The notes below the pieces were generated by a model, which was given only the letters and a program-made list of their open reading frames with translations, was not told the DNA's origin and ran no database searches. From Akkermansia sp. RCC_12PD (lineage in GTDB: Bacteria; Verrucomicrobiota; Verrucomicrobiia; Verrucomicrobiales; Akkermansiaceae), in assembly GCF_036417355.1 (NCBI RefSeq), contig NZ_CP143889.1, forward strand, positions 992,001 to 1,056,000: a stretch of DNA of 64,000 bases, read 5' to 3'. The translations under genes were made by a program, and so were the position numbers. Positions 34,062 to 46,791 of this stretch are shown here, one piece after another; the stretch's first letter is position 1; the number at the start of each line of letters is the position of its first letter.

Positions 34062-35105
34062 ATGGCCATTACCATTGAAATGCCCCGCCTTTCCGATTCC
34101 ATGCACGAAGGCATCGTCCTGAGATGGATCAAAAAAATAGGAGACTTTGTGGAAGTGGGAGACCACCTGGCCGACATCGAAACGGAAAAGGCCCACGTGG
34201 AGCTTCAGGCATGCGAGGACGGAACCCTGACGGAAATCCTGGTGCCGGAAGGCGCCACAGCCGCCGTGGGCACTCCCATTGCCCTGCTGCAGTCGGAATT
34301 CGGTGCGGCCTCCTGTGACTGCCCCCCTTCCTCCCCCGTGGTAAAATTCAGTCCTCTGGCTGCCAAACTGGCGGCGGAAGCCGGGATGGACCCCGCCAGC
34401 CTGCACGGCACCGGTCCGCACGGCAGAATCATGGCGGCGGACGTACGCGCCGCGGTTCGCCGGACTGAAGGCCCCGCGCGGAAGGTGCATACCCCCCTGG
34501 CGCCGAAGGATACGCGCCATGCCACGCGCGTGGACAACTTTTATCTTTATACTCTGGGGGCCAACATGTCCTATCTGGCCGCCATCAGCACGCCCATTGC
34601 CGTCCAGTGTGAAAAGCTCATCGGGGGGCGCTACAGTCTGTTCGACTACGTCGTGCGCGCCGCCGTCAAGGCATGTCTCAGCGAACCGGAATGGCTGGCG
34701 GGAGACGCTTCCGCGGAACTCCTCATGGTGCTGGACAAGGGGGAAAAATACGTCCTCATTGAAAACGCTGGCGCCAAGACCATCTACAACATTGCCATGG
34801 AACGGTTCGCCGCATCCAAATCCGGTGCGCCCGCTCCGGGAACCGTGGCGCCCAACATCCTGCTCTGTGACAGCGGCGTGAATGTGGAAGCCCAGCGCTC
34901 CGTCATACGCGACATGCCCCACAGCATCATCAGCATCGGAGGCACGACACCAAAAACGGGCATTGAAGCGGGACGCCCCGTTTCCAAGCTCATCCTGCCC
35001 GTCACCCTGTACGTAAACGCCAACATTCTTCCGGAATGCAAGGCCTCCAAAATCGCCGCCGAATTCAAAACCCTGCTGGAAAACCCGGTCTTGCTGCTCC
35101 TGTAG
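34062..35105 (+). CDS. E2-like (lipoyl-domain acyltransferase) protein without the catalytic motif
   Basis: A 347-residue protein with the domain order of 2-oxo acid dehydrogenase E2 subunits: lipoyl domain (1-76, modifiable Lys43 in DIETEKAHVELQA), an E3-binding domain (about 96-132, FSPLAAKLAAEAG to GRIMAADVRAAV) and a C-terminal acyltransferase-type domain (about 160-347). In true E2 enzymes the end carries DHRxxDG with the catalytic His and Asp; here the equivalent region is TLYVNANILPECKASKIAA, so both are missing although the final LLENPVLLL remains. The Pro/Ala linker is also short. No E1 or E3 gene is nearby. It may be a non-catalytic lipoyl carrier or scaffold. Confidence 0.82.
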   Translation: MAITIEMPRLSDSMHEGIVLRWIKKIGDFVEVGDHLADIETEKAHVELQACEDGTLTEILVPEGATAAVGTPIALLQSEFGAASCDCPPSSPVVKFSPLAAKLAAEAGMDPASLHGTGPHGRIMAADVRAAVRRTEGPARKVHTPLAPKDTRHATRVDNFYLYTLGANMSYLAAISTPIAVQCEKLIGGRYSLFDYVVRAAVKACLSEPEWLAGDASAELLMVLDKGEKYVLIENAGAKTIYNIAMERFAASKSGAPAPGTVAPNILLCDSGVNVEAQRSVIRDMPHSIISIGGTTPKTGIEAGRPVSKLILPVTLYVNANILPECKASKIAAEFKTLLENPVLLLL

Positions 35106-35156
35106 AGGCTGCCTGTTTCCTTGAACATTCCATCCTGCCATTCTGTCTTACCAAGC

Positions 35157-35720
35157 ATGAAAAAAGTCGCCATTCTTGCCGCACCCGGATTTGAAGAAAT
35201 CGAACTCATTGCCCCGCTGGACATCCTGCGCCGGCTGAATATGGAAGTCCTGCTTGCCGGCGTACAATCAGACAAGGTGGTTAGCACCCACGACGTAACC
35301 GTCACTACGGACACCATGCTGGACAAGCTCCACGCCGACAAGCTGGATGCCCTAGTTCTGCCCGGCGGCGCAGGCTCCTGGATTCTGCGGGATACGCCGG
35401 AAGTCATTCATCTGGTAAAGAAAATGAATGAAGCGGGCAAACTGGTGGCCGCCATCTGCGCCGCCCCCATCGTTCTGGCAAAAGCCGGACTGGTCAAGGA
35501 CAAGGACATCACGGCCTACCCGGCCCAGGACGTCTACCGGGAGCTCAACGAGGCTGGGGCCCACATCATCAAGGATGAAAATGTGGTTCTGGACGGCAAC
35601 GTGCTCACCGCTAACGGCCCCGGAGCCGCCATGCTCTTCGGCTACTCCATCGGGGAATACCTGGGAGAAGACCTCCAGGTGGCCCAGCTTAAGGAGCAAA
35701 TGTGCTACACCGGGGTGTAA
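35157..35720 (+). CDS. DJ-1/PfpI family protein
   Basis: A 187-residue protein of the DJ-1/ThiJ/PfpI fold. The conserved Glu is in FEEIE (about 12-16) and the nucleophilic-elbow Cys is C101 in LVAAICAAPIVLAK, with LPGGAGSWILRD preceding it. Members are deglycases, chaperones or oxidative-stress proteins; a specific role cannot be given. I chose ATG 35157, where the family's first strand starts; the frame extends to 35121. It follows the E2-like gene by 51 bases in the same direction. Confidence 0.88.
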   Translation: MKKVAILAAPGFEEIELIAPLDILRRLNMEVLLAGVQSDKVVSTHDVTVTTDTMLDKLHADKLDALVLPGGAGSWILRDTPEVIHLVKKMNEAGKLVAAICAAPIVLAKAGLVKDKDITAYPAQDVYRELNEAGAHIIKDENVVLDGNVLTANGPGAAMLFGYSIGEYLGEDLQVAQLKEQMCYTGV

Positions 35721-35772
35721 TCTCCGGCAATCATGCCATTTTTACCTCCAAACACTTCCCCCTGAACACGCG

Positions 35773-36861
35773 TTATACACGAGCCAAGTCCAGGAGTTGT
35801 TTCCTCAAAGTGTAATAAGCACCGCGGCGTCCTTTGCAGAAGGACATGAGCTGGCATTGCCAAAAGGCGGCCTTATTCCAATTTAACGGGAATTTTCTCA
35901 GAAGAAAACAAAATGTTCGATCCCACTTGTCCAGCCGCTCCAAACTGTTTTCTCCACCAATCAACTCCAACCATTCATTCCATTTTTTCAACAGGCTCAC
36001 GCGGTCTTCCTTGGAGGCTTTGAAAAAGGCTCCCTCTTGCATGATGAAATGCCGGCGGAGGAATTCCATGTAGTAGTCAATCAACCCATATTTTACTTCC
36101 GCCGTCCATAAACCTTTTTCCTGCCAGAATCGTGTGACCGCATTCATGTTGAGCAAATCCATACGGTAATCATTAAGCAGAATGTTTCTCCCGTAAGTGG
36201 CTGAACCGGCTCTTTCACGGCGATAATGATAAAAACGATTTCCCATTGTTAGTAACCGTGGGGCAAAAGGGAGAAGCATCAGCAAAAAAGCCATGTCTTC
36301 CCCCTCTTTCAGACCAGGAATAAACCGCACGTAATGTTCTTCTAGCACGCTTCTGCGTATCAGCTTGTTGCATACCGGGCCCACACAACGGCTCCAGATA
36401 GAACCCCGCCGGAATTTCTCCACATGCTCCTCTGGATAAAACATGGTATCGGGAGACCAGCTTTCCTCTTCCAACACAGCACCCGTCTTATCAGAAAAAG
36501 CGGTGTATCCGCATACGGCAACGTCGGCCTGGTTCTCCACGGCATTCTGGAACAAGCATGCAAACATGTCCTTTTCCACCAAGTCATCCGGATCAACGAA
36601 CCCTACATAACTCCCTCGAGAAATCTCTAACCCGGCATTTCGTGCCATGGATACGCCAAAATTTGACTGGTCAATAATCCGGATGTGCGGGAATTGTTGC
36701 GCCCATATCTGCAAGCGGGACAAAGTTCCATCCGTGGAACCGTCATTCACGCAAATGATTTCCATTTGGTGCAAGGTCTGAGCCGTCAGTGCCTCTAGGC
36801 AATTATCCACATACGACTCTACGTTATAGCATGGAACAATAATGGAAACATCAATATTCAT
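35773..36861 (-). CDS. glycosyltransferase family 2 (array member 4)
   Basis: A ~362-residue cytoplasmic GT2 enzyme expected to add a sugar from a nucleotide donor during surface-glycan synthesis. The GT-A fold motifs are IIVPCYNVESYVDNCLEAL, CVNDGSTDGT and the metal-binding VDPDD region. The C-terminal ~150 residues are family-specific and rich in Trp and Arg. I chose ATG 36861 because it overlaps the stop of the upstream paralogue as ATGA; the frame runs back to 36918. It is the last of four tandem paralogues and the most diverged. Donor and acceptor are unknown. Confidence 0.9.
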   Translation of the reverse strand: MNIDVSIIVPCYNVESYVDNCLEALTAQTLHQMEIICVNDGSTDGTLSRLQIWAQQFPHIRIIDQSNFGVSMARNAGLEISRGSYVGFVDPDDLVEKDMFACLFQNAVENQADVAVCGYTAFSDKTGAVLEEESWSPDTMFYPEEHVEKFRRGSIWSRCVGPVCNKLIRRSVLEEHYVRFIPGLKEGEDMAFLLMLLPFAPRLLTMGNRFYHYRRERAGSATYGRNILLNDYRMDLLNMNAVTRFWQEKGLWTAEVKYGLIDYYMEFLRRHFIMQEGAFFKASKEDRVSLLKKWNEWLELIGGENSLERLDKWDRTFCFLLRKFPLNWNKAAFWQCQLMSFCKGRRGAYYTLRKQLLDLARV

Positions 36862-37943
36862 AAACAGGAGGACAAGTACAACTTCAAGCGGTAATAACGG
36901 CCACGGCGACCACTGCAAAATCCCATGAGGCGATAAATCAAACGAGGGAACACCAACTTTTCAGGCCCCCTCCCATCCAGTAACCGGCAAAACTTTCGGT
37001 CCCAGGATCGCAGTCCTTTAAATTCCGGCGACAAACCGGAAACAGCAAACCATTCACGGTATCTTTTCACCAATTCCTTCCGGCTGCAGTCATCCAGCAC
37101 ACGAAAGATTTCTTCTGCTGATGAAACGTGCGCCAGCAGAAAGCGCTTCAGCAAATAAGCCATCCAGCCACGGGAAAGGGCAGACTCCTGCCAACTAATG
37201 TTACACCAATAAGAAGTAACGTATTCCAGCCGTTCCATGTCCAAACCATAAGGACAACCGCAAATTTCCCACTGGTAGGAAATAGCTCCCTTCCTCTGCT
37301 TGCGGTACCAATACAAACGATCCGGAATAACGGCAAGACGGCCCATATGGGGGAGCAACATCAGCCAAAAAACATCATCTTCTCCCTTTCGAAATGAAGG
37401 CACAAATTTAAGAGCGCACTTTTCCAGAAACGAGCGAAGATACAATTTGTTACAGGCTATAGATTCCATCCGGCACCAGACGGAATCCGAGTGAAAAACA
37501 CTTTCCCGCACGCATTCCTCCACTCCGGCAGCAGGAGATCTGCTCCACTCCTCCATAATAGTGCCGTTACAATCAGAGAAGGCAACATAACCGCATGCAG
37601 TAACATCAGCTCTGGAGGATCTGGCAGTTTCTAACAGGCGTTCGTACATGGAATATTCCACATAATCATCAGGGTCTACAAAACCGATATATTCTCCCTG
37701 TGCCAAATCCATACCGGCATTGCGTGCGGCGGAAAGGCCGCCGTTCTCCTGATTGATTACCCGGATGCGGTGGTCTTTCCTCTCCCAGCACTGGAGTACC
37801 GCCAATGTACTGTCCGTAGAGCCGTCATTCACACAAATGATCTCAATATCCTGCAAAGTCTGGTTCACCAGGCTGTTCAAGCAAACATCCAGGTACGGAG
37901 CTACATTATAGCAGGGAAGAATAACGGAAACCGTATTATTCAT
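36858..37943 (-). CDS. glycosyltransferase family 2 (array member 3)
   Basis: A 361-residue GT2 enzyme starting MNNTVSVILPCYNVAPYLD with CVNDGSTDST and DPDDYVEYSMY as donor and metal motifs. Its first ~100 coding bases are almost identical to those of the next paralogue (99 of 101 bases match 38980-39080), while the C-terminal half has diverged. It overlaps the next gene by four bases (ATGA) and follows the preceding one after 15 bases, so the four genes form one operon. The shared N-terminus implies the same donor class. Confidence 0.92.
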   Translation of the reverse strand: MNNTVSVILPCYNVAPYLDVCLNSLVNQTLQDIEIICVNDGSTDSTLAVLQCWERKDHRIRVINQENGGLSAARNAGMDLAQGEYIGFVDPDDYVEYSMYERLLETARSSRADVTACGYVAFSDCNGTIMEEWSRSPAAGVEECVRESVFHSDSVWCRMESIACNKLYLRSFLEKCALKFVPSFRKGEDDVFWLMLLPHMGRLAVIPDRLYWYRKQRKGAISYQWEICGCPYGLDMERLEYVTSYWCNISWQESALSRGWMAYLLKRFLLAHVSSAEEIFRVLDDCSRKELVKRYREWFAVSGLSPEFKGLRSWDRKFCRLLDGRGPEKLVFPRLIYRLMGFCSGRRGRYYRLKLYLSSCL

Positions 37944-37958
37944 GGGTCATCTATCTTA

Positions 37959-39101
37959 TTACAGTTTCTTATTCAGAGGGACACCAGTATCTTCCGTTTG
38001 CAGGCGGCTGGCCTCTGCCGCTGCAAGAGCCAGCTTTCTCCGCATCACGTAATAGCGTCCGCGACGTCCACGGCAATGGGAAAGAAGATTCCACCAAGCC
38101 AGGGAAAGGGGACCAGCACGTTCCGGAGGACATGCAAGCAAGCGGCAAAAGGCATAATCCCATTTACCCAGATTGCAGAAGACATCTGTATCCCCTACCA
38201 TTGAAAACCATTTCCGGCACTTATTGCGGAACAATGCCCATTCCTGTTCATCCAGAGACGGGAGAGGGTGGTTCATGGAAATCAAATGCGCCAGCAGATA
38301 ATGTTGCAAAACGTGGGATACCCAGCCCAGACTTACACCCGATTCCCACCAGCCCGCCTTTTTCCAATACATCGTTGCATACTCCAACCGTTCCAATACC
38401 ACTAGGAAAGAAGTTCCATCTTTTCCGCAAAAGGAAGAAACAGAACCTTTCCTTTGCCTGCGATACCAATACAAACGGTCTGGGATAACAGCAAGGCGGG
38501 TTACGTGCGGTAACAACATCATCCAAAACACATCATCTTCCACGGAACGGAATGAAGGTTCAAACCGAAGACGGTTTTTTCTCAAAAAATCATTCCTGTA
38601 CAGTTTGTTCCACACAACGACATCCGCCTGCATCCAAAGAGCATTCCATTGGAATGGACTTTCTTTCATGTTTTCCTCTACTCCGGCATCTGGAGAAAGG
38701 CTCCATTCTTCCAGCACTGCCTCATCAGAATCGGAAAAACCTGTATAACCGCAAACCGCTACGTCTGCATCATATCTACGAGCTTCTTCCAGCAGACGGG
38801 CATACATGGAATGTTCCACATAATCGTCCGGGTCTACAAAACCGATATATTCTCCCTGTGCCCAATCCATGCCGTCGTTGCGGGCGGCAGCCTGCCCTCC
38901 ATTTTTGCGGTTAAACACATGCACACGGCTGTCTTTTAAAGCCCATGCATTTAATAGAGACGGCGTATCATCCATAGAACCGTCATTCACACAGATGATC
39001 TCAATATCCTGCAAAGTCTGGTTCACCAGGCTGTTCAAGCAAACATCCAGGTACGGAGCCACATTATAGCAGGGAAGAATGATGGAGACGGAGGGGTGCA
39101 T
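37959..39101 (-). CDS. glycosyltransferase family 2 (array member 2)
   Basis: A 380-residue GT2 enzyme starting MHPSVSIILPCYNVAPYLD. Motifs CVNDGSMDDT and VDPDDYVEHSMYARLLEEA are intact except that the usual STDGT is SMDDT. I chose ATG 39101, which begins the family's first strand 12 bases after the upstream paralogue's stop; the frame extends to 39269 inside that gene and is rejected. The N-terminal 101 coding bases match those of array member 3 almost exactly. The end (ASRLQTEDTGVPLNKKL) extends beyond its paralogues. Confidence 0.92.
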   Translation of the reverse strand: MHPSVSIILPCYNVAPYLDVCLNSLVNQTLQDIEIICVNDGSMDDTPSLLNAWALKDSRVHVFNRKNGGQAAARNDGMDWAQGEYIGFVDPDDYVEHSMYARLLEEARRYDADVAVCGYTGFSDSDEAVLEEWSLSPDAGVEENMKESPFQWNALWMQADVVVWNKLYRNDFLRKNRLRFEPSFRSVEDDVFWMMLLPHVTRLAVIPDRLYWYRRQRKGSVSSFCGKDGTSFLVVLERLEYATMYWKKAGWWESGVSLGWVSHVLQHYLLAHLISMNHPLPSLDEQEWALFRNKCRKWFSMVGDTDVFCNLGKWDYAFCRLLACPPERAGPLSLAWWNLLSHCRGRRGRYYVMRRKLALAAAEASRLQTEDTGVPLNKKL

Positions 39102-39112
39102 ACTATTGAAAA

Positions 39113-40225
39113 TTATTTTTTCGGGTATTCCTGTGCCAAAAGAACTCGCAGGGTATAATAGCGGCCCCGGCGTCCACCGCGGCGGGAAAGAAGTTTCCAC
39201 CACATACGGCGCATCCAGTACGGAGTTTTTGCGGGCTGGGATAATAGACGGCAAAACGCTGTCTCCCATTTATCCAATATCTGCAACCTGTCCACCTTGT
39301 CCCCGGCCAGCGCAAACCACTCTTGGAATTTTCCGTGGAAAGCCCGCCATTCCTCTCTGCTTAAAGGGGGAAACGGCTTATGCACGGGCACCAGGCGTTG
39401 CAACAGGTAGCACCGCAGGAAATAAACCACCCATCCTCTTTCCAGGCCGGATTCCAGCCATCCGAATTTTTTCCAGTAAACGGTAGCACATGCCAGACGA
39501 TCTATCAAAAGAAGAACGGGGGCCCCTTCTTCTTCCCATTTCAGGGAAAGGGCTCCCTCCCTTTCTTTCCTGTACCAGTATAAACGGTCGGGAATTACTG
39601 CCAGACGGGAAACATGCGCCAGCAGCATCAGCCAGAAAAGAACGTCCTCCGCCTGCCTGCAGGAAGGTTCAAAGCAGAGGTTGTTTCTTTCCAGAAACCC
39701 TCTCTTATATAGCTTGTTCCAAGCGACTATATCCATTCTTTCACAGGCAGACCCTGATCCAAATACACTTGACTGTGCATCTTCCTCCACTCCGAAATCC
39801 GGCGAGATATTCCATTTCTCAAAAACCTTCCCGCCATGAACTGAAAAACATGTATAACCACACGCCACGACATCCGAGTCATGCCTGCGGGCTTCCTCCA
39901 GCAGACGGGCATACATGGAATGTTCCACGTAGTCGTCCGGGTCCACAAAGCCGATATATTCCCCTGCCGCCAGTTCCATACCAGTGTTACGGGCCACGGA
40001 AAGGCCGCCGTTTTCACGGTCAATCACCCGTACACGGCTGTCCCGTTCCTCCCAGGCGCGCAGCAACGCCGGGGTACCGTCCGTGGACCCGTCATTCACA
40101 CAAATAATTTCAATATCCCGGAGAGTCTGGCACACCAGGCTGTCCATGCAGGCATCCACATAAGGAGCTACATTATAACAAGGGACAATGATGGATACGC
40201 TTACCGCATGCAATGCAATCTCCAT
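39113..40225 (-). CDS. glycosyltransferase family 2 (array member 1)
   Basis: A 370-residue GT2 enzyme starting MEIALHAVSVSIIVPCYN. CVNDGSTDGT and FVDPDDYVEHSMYARLLEEA give the donor-binding and metal sites. It is the first gene of the four-gene array. A promoter-like pair upstream (TTGACT 40246-40251, 17 bases, TACATG 40223-40228) would place the -10 on the start codon, so either that pair is not the promoter or the start is misjudged. The left arm of the dyad element at 40229 lies four bases before the ATG. Confidence 0.92.
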   Translation of the reverse strand: MEIALHAVSVSIIVPCYNVAPYVDACMDSLVCQTLRDIEIICVNDGSTDGTPALLRAWEERDSRVRVIDRENGGLSVARNTGMELAAGEYIGFVDPDDYVEHSMYARLLEEARRHDSDVVACGYTCFSVHGGKVFEKWNISPDFGVEEDAQSSVFGSGSACERMDIVAWNKLYKRGFLERNNLCFEPSCRQAEDVLFWLMLLAHVSRLAVIPDRLYWYRKEREGALSLKWEEEGAPVLLLIDRLACATVYWKKFGWLESGLERGWVVYFLRCYLLQRLVPVHKPFPPLSREEWRAFHGKFQEWFALAGDKVDRLQILDKWETAFCRLLSQPAKTPYWMRRMWWKLLSRRGGRRGRYYTLRVLLAQEYPKK

Positions 40226-40228
40226 GTA

Positions 40229-40415
40229 ACGGATTAGAAATCCGAAGTCAAACCAAACAGCCGGACAGAAAAGGGCATACGCATTGCCAGACGCATGTTC
40301 CTGAAAAAAGATTTTCCTATGAGCTTCTTTCCAGAATTTAACATAATTGTTTTATTAACAAATGGTAATCAACCTTGGGAAAAATCGGAAACAACCTTCC
40401 GGATTTCTAATCCGT
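40229..40415. repeat. 187-bp element bounded by inverted CGGATT dyads, copy 2
   Basis: ACGGATTAGAAATCCG (40229-40244) recurs inverted at 40400-40415. Each arm is a perfect palindrome CGGATT-NNN-AATCCG. Inside the left arm both copies continue as AAGTCAA, and the right arms of both are preceded by CCTT, so the two elements (here and at 28281-28476) are related beyond the dyad. The core has no gene. Both copies lie between divergent genes about 400 bases apart. Confidence 0.6.
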
Positions 40416-40420
40416 ATAAT
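40392..40420 (+). promoter_or_regulatory. candidate promoter for the GT8 genes
   Basis: A perfect TATAAT (40415-40420) follows a 17-base spacer that contains the right CGGATT dyad (40400-40414); the -35 position CAACCT (40392-40397) is poor, as expected if an activator binds. Transcription would proceed towards the GT8 genes. Confidence 0.45.
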
Positions 40421-40648
40421 TAATTCCGTATCATGAGCGTTTTTACCGCAGAAGTTGTCCTATGCTGTGAATAACGGAAAAAGCAGTTGCAGACGTGTTT
40501 TTACGCTTCCTCCCCAGCGCACCGGAATTCATCCTCATCATGAAACTGAAACTTCCTTCTTCCACCATTCCCTGCATAAGGATTCTTCACAGGCAACGGA
40601 ACCTCTCCTCATTCCGCCCATTTTTCGTTTCCTGTTGAAATCCAGCCC

Positions 40649-41737
40649 ATGCCGACTTCATCTTCTCCTTGCCAGAAAAAGGGGCATCCCGTTCCCATCA
40701 TGTTTGCCGTCACTTCCTCCTGGCTTGTTCCTTTGGCGGTGACCCTTTATTCTCTCTGCCTTCATTCCAATCCCCGCCGCCTTTATGAAATCCAGATCGT
40801 TCATGACGGCCTGAGAGCTTCAGAAATGAAGGAACTGCACAAGGCCATCTCCGGCCATCCCCATATATCAATTCATTTTGCCACGCTCCCGGAAAAACTG
40901 TTCCAATCCCTCCAGAACAGGGATTGCGGCCGATTTTCCTCCCTGTCCTACGTCCGCCTTCTGGCTGCCGGCCTGTTTCCCCAGTATGACCGGCTCCTGT
41001 ATCTGGATGCAGACATCCTGCTGAACGGAGACGTAGCTGAACTTTACGATACCGAACTTCAGGGAAAACCGATAGCCGCCGTCCGGGATTGCGCTGTCCT
41101 GCAGAGCATCTGCACGGGAAGGCTCGCGCCCCATCTGGAATGCGTGGCTGGCACGGGCGTAACTTTCCCGCTGCTGTACTGCAATACAGGAGTAATGGTC
41201 ATGGATCTCCGTCAAATGCGGCAAAAAGACATGGAAAATACTCTTTTCCGGATACTCCGCTCCCGCCCGGATTCTTTTCCGTACGGGGATCAGGACATTT
41301 TAAACATCGCCTTTCACGGCAGCATGATGCCCCTGCCCGTAGAGTGGAATTACCACTTCCAATTCGAACTGCACCACAAAGGAATGCAGGCCCTCATCAC
41401 CGGAACCGAATTCGAGAAAGTGCATGCCCTGTTCAACAACCGTTCATGGAAGCTGTTCCATCTGGTCGGCGACTACAAGCCCTGGCTCCCGCCGGACATG
41501 GAAAAGATTTACCACCGCCTCTACCTCTCCCTCTGGTGGCCGGCCGGCCGGCAGACTCCCGCATTCCGCGCCGAACTGCGTTCCCTCTACCGGGAATTCA
41601 CACGCCCCATCCGTTCCCGGATGCACCGCCATCAATGGAGGCTGCTCATCTCCCCCGCCAAAGTCTTCCGGAAACGCCGGATAAAGATCAAAGGTCTTCA
41701 ACGACTGCTGGCCGTCTTTGACGGCAGCTGGCAATAA
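40649..41737 (+). CDS. glycosyltransferase family 8 (first of two)
   Basis: A 362-residue retaining GT8 enzyme of the LgtC/WaaJ type. The N-terminal region PIMFAVTSSWLVPLAVTLYSL and the metal-binding YLDADILLNGDVAELYD (DxD), then FNNRSWKLFHLVGDYKPW near 265, match the family, which adds galactose or glucose to lipopolysaccharide cores. The basic C-terminal segment (FRKRRIKIKGLQRLL) may bind the membrane. It is followed by a paralogue 37 bases later. Sugar specificity is unknown. Confidence 0.9.
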   Translation: MPTSSSPCQKKGHPVPIMFAVTSSWLVPLAVTLYSLCLHSNPRRLYEIQIVHDGLRASEMKELHKAISGHPHISIHFATLPEKLFQSLQNRDCGRFSSLSYVRLLAAGLFPQYDRLLYLDADILLNGDVAELYDTELQGKPIAAVRDCAVLQSICTGRLAPHLECVAGTGVTFPLLYCNTGVMVMDLRQMRQKDMENTLFRILRSRPDSFPYGDQDILNIAFHGSMMPLPVEWNYHFQFELHHKGMQALITGTEFEKVHALFNNRSWKLFHLVGDYKPWLPPDMEKIYHRLYLSLWWPAGRQTPAFRAELRSLYREFTRPIRSRMHRHQWRLLISPAKVFRKRRIKIKGLQRLLAVFDGSWQ

Positions 41738-41774
41738 TACTATATTTTTCAACAATTTTCCCTTTTTTACCCTT

Positions 41775-42860
41775 ATGCAATCTACATCAATCCATTCCCC
41801 GCACGGACAGGCTGCCGTTGCTGTCATGTTTGCCGTTACTGCGCCATGGACCGTCTGCCTGGCCGTCACCCTTCACTCCCTGTGCGTCCACGCCAATCCG
41901 GACCGGAGCTATGAAATCTGGATCGTCCACGACGGTCTGACCGGAGAAAACATACAGGAATTGCGTAAAGCCGTTGCCGCATATCCTCATGTGCTCCTGC
42001 ATTTCAGCACGATGCCGGACAAACTGGCGGCTGTGCTGGACCACCGGGACGTCAAACGCTTCTCTTCCCTGGCATATGCACGTCTGCTGGCCGCCAGCCT
42101 TTTGCCCTCTCACAACCGAATAGTGTATCTGGATGCGGATACGGTCATCTATGCGGATGTAGCGGAACTTTACGATGCCGACCTCGGCGGAAATCCTCTG
42201 GGTGCCGTTCGGGACGTATCTGTACTGAGCAGCCTGATTGCAGGCTATCCGCGCCTCCAGCTTAGAAAACTGGAACCGCTCGGCCTGAGCAATCCCCGCC
42301 ATTACTTCAACTCGGGCGTTTTGGTTCTGGATCTGGCCCTGATACGGGCGGAAAATGCGGAACCGCGCCTCCTTCAGGTGATTGAAGAATACAACGAACA
42401 ACTGGAGCATCCGGACCAGGACGCCCTGAACATCGTGTTTCACGACCGGATATCCCCTCTCCCCGTTGAATGGAATTATCACTTCCAGTTTGAGCTGAAA
42501 AAAGACGGCTTGGAAGCCGCAGCGGAGGGAACGGAATTCTCCGGCATTTCCACGATTTACGCCAACCGCTCATGGAAGCTCTTTCATATGATCGGCTCCA
42601 AAAAACCCTGGCTTCAGCCTGAAAAGACGGAAGAATACCTTATGTCCACGAATGTCTGGTGGGAAGCGGCCATGGAAACCCCTTCCCACCAGCCCTACGT
42701 AAAGAATTTGCTGGATGAATTCACACGCTGGACGCGCAAGCAGCTCCGCTACAACCAATGGCACCTTCCCTTCTCCTTCGGAAAGAATTTCCGCAAACGC
42801 CAGAAAAGAATCCGCTTGTTGAAACGCCTGCTGCACGCTTTTGAAAACGGCAGGGCATGA
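41775..42860 (+). CDS. glycosyltransferase family 8 (second of two)
   Basis: A 361-residue GT8 paralogue of the preceding gene, with AVMFAVTAPWTVCLAVTLHSL, the DxD motif in YLDADTVIYADVAELYD, and a C-terminal basic segment (FRKRQKRIRLLKRLL). ATG 41775 gives a start equivalent to that of its paralogue; the frame runs back to 41718 into the previous gene and that extension is rejected. The two genes are about equally long and clearly arose by duplication but have diverged at DNA level. Ends 45 bases before the convergent VIT/VWA gene. Confidence 0.9.
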   Translation: MQSTSIHSPHGQAAVAVMFAVTAPWTVCLAVTLHSLCVHANPDRSYEIWIVHDGLTGENIQELRKAVAAYPHVLLHFSTMPDKLAAVLDHRDVKRFSSLAYARLLAASLLPSHNRIVYLDADTVIYADVAELYDADLGGNPLGAVRDVSVLSSLIAGYPRLQLRKLEPLGLSNPRHYFNSGVLVLDLALIRAENAEPRLLQVIEEYNEQLEHPDQDALNIVFHDRISPLPVEWNYHFQFELKKDGLEAAAEGTEFSGISTIYANRSWKLFHMIGSKKPWLQPEKTEEYLMSTNVWWEAAMETPSHQPYVKNLLDEFTRWTRKQLRYNQWHLPFSFGKNFRKRQKRIRLLKRLLHAFENGRA

Positions 42861-42904
42861 TCGGGCATGTATGGGATGTAAGGAACACGCTCCATCATTT
42901 TTCT

Positions 42905-46666
<3,762 letters not shown>

Positions 46667-46791
46667 TTACATTCCAATCCCGTTAACACATAAAGCCCCA
46701 CATGACAAGTTGTTTGTTACAAATGCATCCCGGATTCCGCTGCAGGCTGTCCATAATCCAACCTCATGGAGAAGGAGGAAGGCCATCCCGT

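Larger units (their letters stand above)
40226..40648. other. divergent intergenic region of the glycosyltransferase locus
   Basis: About 420 bases between the GT2 array (-) and the GT8 pair (+). It holds the 187-bp dyad element, a consensus -10 box at 40415-40420, and about 200 further bases with a 13-codon frame (40433) but no recognisable gene. Confidence 0.5.
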
